Shown here: in pieces, positions 17,502 through 26,135 of the stretch
Numbering within the stretch: the stretch's first letter is position 1
Layout of the letters: each line of letters begins with the position of its first letter
NCBI GenBank assembly: GCA_963809815.1
Contig: CAWELM010000014.1
Span: 248,001 to 312,000 of the forward strand
Reading direction: 5' to 3'
Source: CAVVJA01 sp963809815
GTDB taxonomy: Bacteria > Actinomycetota > Actinomycetes > Mycobacteriales > Jatrophihabitantaceae
Length of the DNA: 64,000 nucleotides
The notes under the pieces: model-generated
The model's input: only the letters and a program-made list of their open reading frames with translations
Database searches by the model: none
Told to the model about the DNA's origin: nothing
Translations under genes and position numbers: made by a program

Positions 17502-18908
17502 GTGGTTCGTATGCAGCCCCAGCAACTGGCTTCCTCGGTTCCGGACTCGATGACTGTCAACCCGCTCTTCGCCCGGCGCGCGGAGGATCTCACAGTGCCG
17601 CGCTACGTCCTGCCGGCCGAGAGCATGCTGCCGGAAACCGCATATCAGATCGTCCACGACGAGGCGATGCTGGACGGCAACGCGCGTCAGAACCTCGCGA
17701 CGTTCGTCACCACGTGGATGGAGCCGGCGGCGTCCCAGCTGTACAGCGACGCATTCGACAAGAACATGATCGACAAAGACGAGTATCCGATGACCGCCAT
17801 AATCGAGCAGCGGTGCTGGCGGATGCTCGCCAACCTTTGGCATGTGCCCGATCCGGAGAACACCATCGGCACGTCGGCCATTGGATCCTCGGAAGCCTGC
17901 ATGCTGGGCGGCCTCGCCCTCAAGCGCCGGTGGCAACAGGCGCGACTTAGCGCCGGAAAGTCCACTGATCGACCGAATCTGGTGATGAGCAGTGCCGTTC
18001 AGGTCGTATGGGAGAAGTTCGCCAACTACTGGGAGGTGGAGGCGCGCTACGTCCCGGTTACCGACCACCATCCGACCCTCGATGGCCACCAGATCGAGAA
18101 GTACGTCGACGAGAACACCATCGGGGTCGTCGCGATCCTCGGCCAGACGTACACCGGGGTGTACGAGCCGGTGCAGGCCATAGCCGGCGCGTTGGACAAC
18201 CTGCAAGCTCGGACCGGCCTGGATATCCCGATCCATGTCGACGGCGCCTCGGGCGCCTTTGTCGCACCATTCCTCCGGCCCGATCTCATGTGGGATTTCC
18301 AGCTGCCGCGGGTGCATTCGATCAGTACCTCGGGCCACAAGTACGGTCTGGTCTATCCCGGTATCGGGTGGGTGGTCTGGCGTACCACTGACATGCTGCC
18401 CGACGATCTGATCTTTCGCGTGTCATATCTCGGCGGGGAAATGCCCACGTTGGCGATCAACTTCTCTCGTCCCGGTGCCCAAGTACTTTTGCAGTACTAC
18501 AACTTCCTCCGGTTGGGGTTCGAGGGCTACCGACGGGTGCAACAGGCCAGCCAGGACGTGGCGCTCCACCTGTCGCGTTCAATCGCCGAGATGGGACCGT
18601 TCGAGCTGCTGAGCGATGGCTCGGATCTGCCGGTCTTCGCGTGGCGACTTGGCCCGAACTGCAACGGCATGTGGGACCTGCACGATCTCAGCAACGCACT
18701 GCGGGAGAACGGCTGGCAGGTGCCGGCCTACCCGATGCCCGACAACCTCAGCGACATCACCGTTCAGCGCATCGTGGTGCGTAACGGAGTGTCCATGGAT
18801 CTGGCCGACTACCTCCTGCTCAACATCCGCACAGCGGTCAAATACTTGGAGAGCCTGAAGAGCCCGATGCCGCGAGAAGGGCGCACCAGCGTCTCGTACC
18901 ACCACTGA
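17502..18908 (+). CDS. gadB: Glutamate decarboxylase
   Basis: 468 residues from GTG 17502, five bases after AGGGAG; ATG 17511 is an in-frame alternative. This pyridoxal-phosphate enzyme converts glutamate to GABA with uptake of one proton and serves acid tolerance or GABA metabolism. Sequence landmarks are FVTTWMEPAASQLYSDAFDK, TIGTSAIGSSEACMLGGLAL, IPIHVDGASGAFVAPF and the PLP-lysine motif SISTSGHKYGLVYPGIGW. The C-terminus ends RTSVSYHH, close to the extended C-terminal plug of Gad enzymes. Length matches the family (about 465). No GABA antiporter gene is adjacent. The divergent GNAT-like gene may share the promoter region. Confidence 0.93.
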   Translation: MVRMQPQQLASSVPDSMTVNPLFARRAEDLTVPRYVLPAESMLPETAYQIVHDEAMLDGNARQNLATFVTTWMEPAASQLYSDAFDKNMIDKDEYPMTAIIEQRCWRMLANLWHVPDPENTIGTSAIGSSEACMLGGLALKRRWQQARLSAGKSTDRPNLVMSSAVQVVWEKFANYWEVEARYVPVTDHHPTLDGHQIEKYVDENTIGVVAILGQTYTGVYEPVQAIAGALDNLQARTGLDIPIHVDGASGAFVAPFLRPDLMWDFQLPRVHSISTSGHKYGLVYPGIGWVVWRTTDMLPDDLIFRVSYLGGEMPTLAINFSRPGAQVLLQYYNFLRLGFEGYRRVQQASQDVALHLSRSIAEMGPFELLSDGSDLPVFAWRLGPNCNGMWDLHDLSNALRENGWQVPAYPMPDNLSDITVQRIVVRNGVSMDLADYLLLNIRTAVKYLESLKSPMPREGRTSVSYHH

Positions 18909-18923
18909 CCGGACGGCGTCCGG
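18909..18923. terminator. Short hairpin between convergent gad and GH15 genes
   Basis: CCGGAC-GGC-GTCCGG begins at the base after the gad stop. It is followed by other GC-rich dyads (GGCCGCTAGCGGCC). It is compatible with termination for both genes, without a T-run. Confidence 0.4.
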
Positions 18924-18938
18924 GCCCGAATTGGGCCG

Positions 18939-20771
18939 CTAGCGGCCGGCCGCCTTATCGAGCTTTGCGTTCAGGGTCAGCGCTGAGTCGATCAGGGCGA
19001 GGTGGGTGAACGCTTGCGGGAAGTTGCCCAGTTGCTCTCCGGTGTCGCCGATCTCTTCTGAGAACAGCCCGAGATGGTTGGCGTAGGTCAGCATCTTCTC
19101 GAACGTGAGTCGGGCGTCCTCCAGGCGTCCGGCGCCGGCCAACGCGTCGACGTACATGAAAGTGCACAACGAGAAGGTGCCCTCCGAGCCGCGCAGACCG
19201 TCGGGTGAGGCACTCGGGTTATAGCGGTAGACGAGGCTGTCGGATACCAGCTCCGAATCCATCGCGCGAAGCGTGGACAGCCACATCGGGTCTTGCGGCG
19301 CGATGAAACCGACGCGGGACATGCGCAACAGCGAGGAGTCCAGCACCGTATCGTCGTAGTGCTGCACGAACGCGCCCCGATCAGCATTCCAGCCGCGCTG
19401 CATGACCTGTTCGTAGAGGGCGTCTCGCTGGGCGATCCAGCGGTCCAACGGCGCCGGACGGCCATGCTCGGTCGCGAGACGAATCGCGCGATCAAACGCC
19501 ACCCAGGACATCACCCGTCCGTAGGTGAAGTCTTTCGGACCGCCGCGGGTCTCCCAGATGCCGGCCTCGGGCTGGTCCCAGTTGTCAGCCAACCAGCCGA
19601 GAAGATCGCTGATCGCCTCCAGCCCGCGTGGCCGGCCTGCAGGCCGCGTCGATCGCCGAAGTAGACGCTGTCCATCGCTTCACCGAAGATGTCCAGCTGC
19701 AACTGCTCAGCGGCGCCATTACCGATACGCACCGGGTAGGAACCGCGATAACCCTCCCAGTGCTCGAGGATCTCCTCGGTCAGGTCACTGGACCCGTCAA
19801 TGCGGTACATCAGGTTCAGCGGCGTTTTCGCGCCCCTACGCTCTTGCACCCGCGCCAGCATCCACTGCGCAAACGCCCTGGCCTCATCGGTGAATCCCAT
19901 ACCCAGCAGGGCGTAGATCGAGAACGAAGCATCCCGGACCCAGGTGAACCGGTAATCCCAGTTACGCTCACCGCCGACCTGCTCGGGCAGACCCCGCCGT
20001 CGGCGCCGCGACCAGCGCACCGGTGGGCGCATACGTCATCAACTTCAGGGTGATCGCCGAGCGCTGCAGCGCCTCCCGCCACCGACCGGTGTAGGTGGAC
20101 TGGGCCAGCCACGACTTCCAGAACCGCTCCGTGTCCTCATGCAGCTTGCGCGCTTCCGCGACCCGAAACTCCCGCGGCGGCTCGTCGCTGCCCGTATCCA
20201 GCACCAGCCCGCGCAGCTGACCGGCCTCCAACGTCAAAGCCGCGTGCACGTCGCCATTGTCGGTCCGGACGTCCGCGAGTCGAGCGTCGTCAGGCTCTCG
20301 AACGACGTGCAGGGTTATCGAGAAATCGTCGGACTTGAACACCGCGCCGCTGTCCGTGATGTTCAGCTCATGCGGCTTTCGGCCATAGTCGAACCTCGGT
20401 GCTATGTCGAGCTCGAACGTCATCCGACCCCGCACACACCGCAGCAGCCGCACCAGCCGGTGCCGGTCTGTGGCCACGTCTCCGCTTACGGGCATGAAAT
20501 CGACGACCTCACCGATGCCCTCCGGCGTGAGGAACCGGGTGATCAGAATGGCCGTATCGGGCAGATACATCTGCTGCGAACTGAACGCATCCACACTCGG
20601 CCGTATCCGATACCGGCCGCCACGTCGATGATCAAGCAACGCGGCGAACACGCTCGGCGAATCAAACCGAGGAGCGCAGAACCAGTCGATCGAACCGTCC
20701 GTCGTCACCAACGCAGCGGTCTGCAGGTCACCAATCAGACCATGATCAGCAATAAGCGGATAATCGTCCAT
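18939..20771 (-). pseudogene. GH15 family glycosidase (trehalase/glucoamylase-like), two compensating frameshifts
   Basis: ATG 20771 after AAGGA opens a GH15 protein: MDDYPLIADHGLIGDLQTAA, GSIDWFCAPRFDSPSVFA. At 19992-19995 a run of four Cs on the + strand shifts the frame after ALVAAPTAG; removing one base restores LPEQVGGERNWDYRFTWVRD. Near 19620-19625 one base is missing, and restoring it gives GHAG-LEAISDLLGWLADNW. The C-terminal frame then runs intact through EGTFSLCTFMYVDALAGAG to 18939. The two shifts cancel, so head and tail are in the same frame and about 123 codons of the catalytic core are scrambled, with an early stop at 19968. Repaired length would be about 610 residues, normal for bacterial GH15. 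Family members cleave alpha-glucosidic bonds, trehalose in several actinobacteria. Sequencing error is a serious alternative to true inactivation. Confidence 0.75.
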
Positions 20772-20864
20772 GTGCAGTCCTTGCGGTGTGAGGTCTTCCC
20801 GGTCGATTTGGCCGACGAAGTCGAAGATATAGCTAACAATGCCGGTAAACGGGTACCACGCTCA

Positions 20865-22619
20865 TCACCCGCGTTGGATGACCGCCGCTAGCACCGACGG
20901 TGAATCGAAATCGAGGTGCGTCGGCCGGGAGGCGTGGTCGGCGACGAGGCGGCCGTCGACGAGACAGTAGTGGCGATCGACGAGATCCAGCCCTTCATCG
21001 CGATGAGTCAGCATCAGGACGGTGCGACCGGAGGCGGAGTCGAGTAGATCGGCAACGAGCACGGTGGCCGTCGGCCCGTCCAAGCCCTCGGTCGGTTCGT
21101 CGAGGACGAGTATCGGCTGATCGGCGAGCAGGGCCCGTGCCAATGCAATCCGTCGACGCTCGCCTCCGGAAATCAAGGCACCGCTCTCGCCCAAGGGCGT
21201 CGCGAGCCCAGCCGGGAGCGCCTCGTACCACTCGCCAAGCCGCACCCGATAGAGGACGTCAACGAGTTCGCTGTCCGGTGCTCGTGGCTTCGCCAACCGG
21301 AGATTCTCTCGTAGGTCGGACGCGAAGATGTGCGCGTCTCCGGCCACGTAGCCGATGACATGGCGAATATCGTCAGCGGCGAGGTGGCATACGTCGACGC
21401 CGTTGAGCAGCACCGTGCCCCGGTCCTCGGGATCGAGGAACCGCAGCAACACCGCCGCCAGCGTCGACTTTCCGGCGCCTGACCTGCCCGTGACGGCAAC
21501 GTGTTCGCCGGGTGACACGGTGAGATCCAGATCGTCCAGGACGCGCGGCCCGTCGCTGGTCCAGCGGGCCGAGGCCCGGCGCAGCTCGATCGTGTACGGC
21601 CGTTCGGGCAAGGCGAGCGGGCTGACGGGCTCGGTTGTCGCGGGCACCTCGTCGAGCAATCCGAACAGGCGCCGAGCAGCGCTCCGCACCCGGGTGAGGA
21701 GCACCGCCGCCTGCGGCAACGGCACCAGAGCTTCGAAGGCGGCCAGCGGTAGGAGCACGATCACCGCAACCATGACTCCGGCCAACCGGCCGTCGTGCAC
21801 GGCGGGCGGCGCGACCACAGCTGCCCCCCACACTGACGCGCCCGCCGCAAGCATCGCCACGCCAGAGCCGACGCCGGTGGCCCAGGCGGCCCGGCGGCCC
21901 ATCCGCGTCAGCTCGGCGTCCAGCCGATCGATCTCGGCAAGCTTTCGGTCGGTCGCCCCAACAACAATCAGATCCGGAGCTCCGCGCAGCAAATCGACAA
22001 CCGCGGCTGACAGCGCGGCCCGCACCGGTGCGAGGCTGACCGTGGCCCGTCGCAGCGCGGCCGCGGCCATCAACGGCGCCACGATTCCCGCGACGACAAA
22101 TCCCGCGGCCAGCACTGCTCCGGCGGATGGAAGAATCGCGACGGCTAAGGCAACGCAACCGGCGGATACCAATGCGGCAACCGCCCCGGGCTCGAGCACG
22201 CGCAAATCGAACTCCTGAACGGCATCGACGTCGGACACGAGTCCGGAGAGGATCTGGCCGCGGTGTCGCCGGCCGAGACGCGACGGCGTCAACGGGATGA
22301 GCCGTTCATAGACCTTGGTTCGGAATTCGGCCACGATGCGAAACGCCGCGTCGTGCGAGATGAGCCGACCGACATATCGGAACACCGGACGAGCGATGCC
22401 GAAGAAACGAACTCCGGCTATGGCGATCCACAGTGTGATCACCGGCGGCATCGAAGATGCGCGAGCAATAAGCCAGGCAGCGGTAGCCGTTAGCCCAACG
22501 CCGGCGCCCAGTGCCGCAGCACTGGCCAGGATGCCAAGGCCTAGCCGTCCGGACACGGGACGGCTGGCCCCGATCAGCCTGGTAATAGGCCGGTCGTTGC
22601 GATCAGACCGGGTCATCAC
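20865..22619 (-). CDS. cydC: Thiol reductant ABC exporter, CydC subunit
   Basis: 584 residues. N-terminal membrane domain with the CydC-type start GLGILASAAALGAGVGLTA and ASSMPPVITLWIAIAGVRFF; C-terminal ATPase with Walker A GRSGAGKSTL, signature SGGERRRIALARALL and Walker B PILVLDEPTEGLDGP. CydC pairs with CydD to export cysteine/glutathione (or supply heme) needed for cytochrome bd assembly. The start ATG overlaps the cydD stop by four bases, so the two are co-translated. No cydAB genes lie in the window. The gene is intact and of normal length. Confidence 0.9.
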   Translation of the reverse strand: MMTRSDRNDRPITRLIGASRPVSGRLGLGILASAAALGAGVGLTATAAWLIARASSMPPVITLWIAIAGVRFFGIARPVFRYVGRLISHDAAFRIVAEFRTKVYERLIPLTPSRLGRRHRGQILSGLVSDVDAVQEFDLRVLEPGAVAALVSAGCVALAVAILPSAGAVLAAGFVVAGIVAPLMAAAALRRATVSLAPVRAALSAAVVDLLRGAPDLIVVGATDRKLAEIDRLDAELTRMGRRAAWATGVGSGVAMLAAGASVWGAAVVAPPAVHDGRLAGVMVAVIVLLPLAAFEALVPLPQAAVLLTRVRSAARRLFGLLDEVPATTEPVSPLALPERPYTIELRRASARWTSDGPRVLDDLDLTVSPGEHVAVTGRSGAGKSTLAAVLLRFLDPEDRGTVLLNGVDVCHLAADDIRHVIGYVAGDAHIFASDLRENLRLAKPRAPDSELVDVLYRVRLGEWYEALPAGLATPLGESGALISGGERRRIALARALLADQPILVLDEPTEGLDGPTATVLVADLLDSASGRTVLMLTHRDEGLDLVDRHYCLVDGRLVADHASRPTHLDFDSPSVLAAVIQRG

Positions 22620-24295
22620 GGCAGGGCCGTCGCAAGCGGTGAGCCCAGCCGGACGATGCGATCGCAGTCCGCCAGCAGAGCCGGCCGGTGCGCCACCGCA
22701 ATGACCGTACGACTGCGAGCGAGGCGTCGTACGGCGTCAGCCACGGCGGCCTCGGTCGTGGCGTCGAGATGCGCCGTAGGCTCGTCGAGGAGCACCAGCG
22801 GGGCGTCCCGCAGAAACGCGCGAGCGAGCGCGATCCGCTGCCGTTGCCCAGCGGACAGACCAAAGCCGTTTTCGCCGACGATCGTGGCTAATCCCTCTGG
22901 AAGATCGTTCACGAAGTCGGTGGCATTGGCTTGGTACAGCGCGCGGGTCACGGCCGCAGGCTCCGCGTCCGGCCGAGCCAGCAGGACATTTTCGGCGATG
23001 CTCGCCGGAGCGAGCCAGGGTTCCTGCGGCACCCAGGCCAGCTGTGATCGCCACGCATCCGGATCGACATCGACGAGATCGAGCGGACCCTCTGGTCCGT
23101 CGAGGATCACGCGCCCGGTCGTCGGCGCAACGAACCGGAGCAGCACCCACAGCAGAGTCGTCTTTCCGCAGCCGCTCGGGCCGGCCACACCCACGTATTC
23201 TCCCGGGTGCACAACAAGGTCGGCGCACTCCAGCGCGGGTCGCGCGCGGTCGTATTGCACGCGCAGTCCTTCGATGCGCAAGGTGGTGCGAGCCACATCC
23301 ATGACGTGCGTGGCCCCGGAGCGCGATGGTTCCACCGGAGCACACGACTCGATCACGGCGAAGATCGACTCCGCCGCGGCGACACCCGCTGCGCTGGCAT
23401 GAAACTGCGCGGCAACCTGTCGCAGCGGCGCATAAGCCTCGGGCGCAAGGATCAACACGACCAGGCCGGTGCGGAGATCGATCGTCCCGTGCAGCAGCCG
23501 TAGGCCGATCGACACAGCGACAACGGCGACCGAGATCGTGGCGATGAACTCGAGCGCGGAAGAAGAGAGGAACGTGAGTCGCAGGGTCCGCATCGTCGCT
23601 CGCCGGTGCTCATCCGCCCTTCGGCGAATCGCTTCGATCTGACCCTTCGCTCGACCGAAGAGGAGCAACGTGGGCAGGCCCTGGACGACGTCCAGGAAGT
23701 GCCCACCAAGGACCGCCAACGTTCGCCATTGACGTCGCGTCGCCTGGGCGGTGCCGCGCCCGATCAGCGCGCCGAACAATGGGATGAGAGACAGCGTGCC
23801 GAGAATTATGAGCCCGGCCAGCACGTCCTGACTGAGCACAACGACAACAACCGTGGCTGGCAGGAAGAACGCCGTGATCAACGTCGGCAGGTACTGCGCG
23901 AAGTAGTCGTCGATCGCATCCGTGCCATGGGTCGCGAGCGTGGCTAGATCGCCGATCTGCTGGCGAGCCAACCACGAGGGACCGAGCCGGATGGTGTGGG
24001 AAAGAAGCTCCCGTCGCAACTCCGATTTGACGTCGGCCGATGCGCGGTGGGCCGCGACCTGCCCACCCCAGGCCAGCACGGCGCGGCCGAGGACGGCGAG
24101 GCCAAGGACAATCAGCGCCCCTCGCATCTCACCGAGCCCCGCTCGATCCTGGAAGGCCAGTACGACTAACTCGCTGATGGCAAAGGCACTGACGATGACC
24201 AGCAATCCGGACGTCACCGCGATTAAGGATGAGACAACCAGATATCGCCGGACCGCTGCGGCCCGGCGCAGCAAGCGCGAATCGAGGGCCTTCAT
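22616..24295 (-). CDS. cydD: Thiol reductant ABC exporter, CydD subunit
   Basis: 559 residues. Six membrane helices (for example VVSSLIAVTSGLLVIVSAFA and LPTLITAFFLPATVVVVVL) precede an ATPase with Walker A GPSGCGKTTL, signature LSAGQRQRIALARAFL and Walker B PLVLLDEPTAHLD. It is the first gene of a cydD-cydC pair. In actinobacteria these genes often follow cydAB or are fused to each other. Here the upstream side is a non-coding stretch and a broken gene on the other strand, so the pair is orphaned from cydAB, at least locally. Confidence 0.9.
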   Translation of the reverse strand: MKALDSRLLRRAAAVRRYLVVSSLIAVTSGLLVIVSAFAISELVVLAFQDRAGLGEMRGALIVLGLAVLGRAVLAWGGQVAAHRASADVKSELRRELLSHTIRLGPSWLARQQIGDLATLATHGTDAIDDYFAQYLPTLITAFFLPATVVVVVLSQDVLAGLIILGTLSLIPLFGALIGRGTAQATRRQWRTLAVLGGHFLDVVQGLPTLLLFGRAKGQIEAIRRRADEHRRATMRTLRLTFLSSSALEFIATISVAVVAVSIGLRLLHGTIDLRTGLVVLILAPEAYAPLRQVAAQFHASAAGVAAAESIFAVIESCAPVEPSRSGATHVMDVARTTLRIEGLRVQYDRARPALECADLVVHPGEYVGVAGPSGCGKTTLLWVLLRFVAPTTGRVILDGPEGPLDLVDVDPDAWRSQLAWVPQEPWLAPASIAENVLLARPDAEPAAVTRALYQANATDFVNDLPEGLATIVGENGFGLSAGQRQRIALARAFLRDAPLVLLDEPTAHLDATTEAAVADAVRRLARSRTVIAVAHRPALLADCDRIVRLGSPLATALP

Positions 24296-24773
24296 AGTGG
24301 TGCTGCCATGACGGCCCCGGCCCCGGCCATCGCCGCCATATCCCGAACCAGCCAGTAGCGCAGACTGGTGCTACCGACCAAACTAACCGAAACGGCCACG
24401 GCTGGATGAGTCGGCGATATCATCCCAAACTGGAGACGAGCCGCGTCCAGCTGGCACATCCGATGCTCCTCCCAGAGCCATACGCGCGCCGAGTTCCAGC
24501 AATTTCCGCCGAGCGTGCCTCACGGCCTGGGTCGCCAGGATCACTCGTAACGGATGGTAGATGGGCCGCGACCGAGCGGGTCGCCCAGTCCGGTGCCCAA
24601 GCTCTCTGGCTCTTCGCCAGGGTTTCTGGCAGTCCATGCAGAGGCATGCTCATCCAGCCGGGATGACGCGCGACCCGTATTTCGCAGCGCAGGGTGGATC
24701 GGGATCAGCAGATGCCGCTACGACTCGTTGCCGGGGTGTGCGCAAGCAGCACCAGATTCCTGGAGGGGTGCTC
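24296..24773. other. 478-base stretch without a convincing gene
   Basis: Between the cydD start and the GMC fragment. Several short open frames exist on both strands but none has a good ribosome binding site, a family motif or natural amino-acid composition. A short dyad CTGGC-TCTTC-GCCAG occurs near 24608. The last bases supply GGAGGGG for the GMC start. It could contain debris from the rearrangement that affected the next genes. Confidence 0.5.
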
Positions 24774-25212
24774 GTGTCCGACGATCAGCATTACGACGTC
24801 ATCGTTATTGGCTCCGGCGCAGGCGGAGGCACACTCACCCATCGACTCGCGCCGACCGGGAAGCGCGTCCTGCTCCTCGAGCGCGGTGACTATCTCCCCC
24901 GCGAGCGGGCCAATTGGGACTCGACCGAGGTATTCGTCAATGGCAAGTACCGCGCTCCGGAATTCTGGCTGGACAACCATGGCGAGGAGTTCCCACCCGA
25001 GGTCAACTACTACGTCGGCGGGAACACGAAATTCTACGGAGCTGCCCTGTTCCGACTCCGACCGCAGGACTTCGGCGAAATCCAGCATTTCGGTGGCAAG
25101 TCTCCGGCCTGGCCCATCGACTACCAGGACCTCGAGCCGTACTACACCCAAGCTGAGCACCTGTATTTAGTGCACGGCCAGCACGGCGAGGATCCGACCG
25201 AGGGCCCGGTGA
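24774..25212 (+). pseudogene. GMC oxidoreductase, truncated N-terminal fragment
   Basis: GTG 24774 follows GGAGGGG and opens a flavin-binding GMC-type protein: HYDVIVIGSGAGGGTLTHRL is the FAD dinucleotide motif, then GKRVLLLERGDYLPRE, EVNYYVGGNTKFYGAALFRL and WPIDYQDLEPYYTQAEHLY. Family proteins have about 500 residues, but the match stops after about 145 at HGEDPTEGP; downstream the same frame encodes unrelated Arg/Ser-rich sequence. The following DNA belongs to a different gene, so the 3' two thirds have been lost. Substrates of the family are alcohols and sugars; none can be assigned. Confidence 0.75.
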
Positions 25213-25672
25213 GCCGGCGTGCCCCATCGCCATCCGAGCCGGAAAGACGATGCCGGTCACCGCCACTGAGGTCGAGATCAACTTCCGGCCCACTCCGTAC
25301 AACATCTTTGAGCTCGGCAATGCCGCTGGTGGCGTCAAATTGCGGTTCAGGATCTGGCCGGAGGCGCAGATAGGTCTGAGCTTGATCGGCAAGAAGCCCG
25401 GCGCCGGCTGGAATCCGCAGGTCGATGATCTGGTCTTCGCCTTGCAGCCGGGATCGGACATGCGACCGTACGATCGGCTGATCGGTGCCGCCCTGGAAGG
25501 GGTACATGTCTCGTTCGCCCGGCAGGATGCGGTCGAGGCGGCCTGGCGCGTGGTGGATCCTATTCTCGGCGACGTCGTTCCGGTTCATCAGTACGCACGC
25601 GGCAGTTGGGGTCCGAAAGAAGCCGACGCGCTCCTGCCCGCCGGTGACACCTGGCACGATCCGGTCGGCTGA
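25211..25672 (+). pseudogene. zwf: Glucose-6-phosphate dehydrogenase, C-terminal fragment
   Basis: From about 25250 the frame reads as the last third of G6PD: the substrate-domain segment AIRAGKTMPVTATEVEINFR, then FRIWPEAQIGLSLIGKKPGA, GSDMRPYDRLIGAALEG, QDAVEAAWRVVDPIL and the usual ending GSWGPKEADALLPAGDTWHD. Just upstream AGVP is in another frame because of one extra C in CCCC (about 25219-25222), followed by IAIRAGK. The NADP-binding and catalytic N-terminal parts are missing. It abuts the GMC fragment without a gap. The remnant probably retains the original gene's terminator. Confidence 0.78.
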
Positions 25673-25690
25673 CACGCCCCCCGAGCCCGT

Positions 25691-25716
25691 CGCCCCGCGG
25701 AAGTCTTTGCGGGGCG
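25691..25716 (+). terminator. Terminator-like hairpin after zwf remnant
   Basis: Perfect arms CGCCCCGC (25691-25698) and GCGGGGCG (25709-25716) with a 10-base loop, nineteen bases past the stop. There is no clear T-tract, as often in high-GC genomes. Confidence 0.55.
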
Positions 25717-25862
25717 CTGCCCACAAACCAAGTGAAGGAACGGCTGCTGGCAGTTTGTAAGCGCCTACGGCGATCGGGCGCATCGCGGTTGGAATGCCAG
25801 GTAAGTCACTCGAACCTGCCATTTATCTGGCTTCAGGCATTCCGGACGGCGTTTGCCGCTTT

Positions 25863-25875
25863 GTTACTAAGTAAC
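25863..25875. promoter_or_regulatory. Palindrome GTTACTAAGTAAC
   Basis: Six-base perfect arms around one central A, in the AT-richer promoter zone of the MalT-like regulator gene. It is a plausible operator, possibly autoregulatory. Only the symmetry supports this. Confidence 0.35.
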
Positions 25876-26135
25876 TGACGTAAGCGAAATAAGCGCCAAT
25901 TCAAGATCAGCCTTGTTTGGGTGAAGTCAATACTCATCGAGCGGCCGCGAGTAGGGTCTGTGACGAGCTCCGGATCTAACTACGCACATCGATCAATATG
26001 CCCCTTGCGTTCCGATGCCAGGGCGAATGTCTTGGGCTGCGCCGGGCCGGCACGCCGCAGCGTGGAATCGATCCGGTCGCGGCGCTCGACTTAGCCGACC
26101 GCACGGTGCGGCCGTCACACTTGGGGGGCTGCTCG

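Larger units (their letters stand above)
25673..26135. other. 463-base intergenic region upstream of MalT-like regulator
   Basis: Contains a terminator-like hairpin after the zwf remnant, a wide dyad GGAATGCC...GGCATTCC (25791-25843), the palindrome GTTACTAAGTAAC and an AT-richer segment around 25850-25930 that is the likely promoter of the regulator. An in-frame upstream ATG at 25998 exists, but ATG 26136 with GGGGGG before it is the better start. Confidence 0.55.

Noticed and set aside
24383..24653. Short leftward open frames upstream of cydD
   Set aside because: Two overlapping frames, neither with family motifs nor a ribosome binding site.
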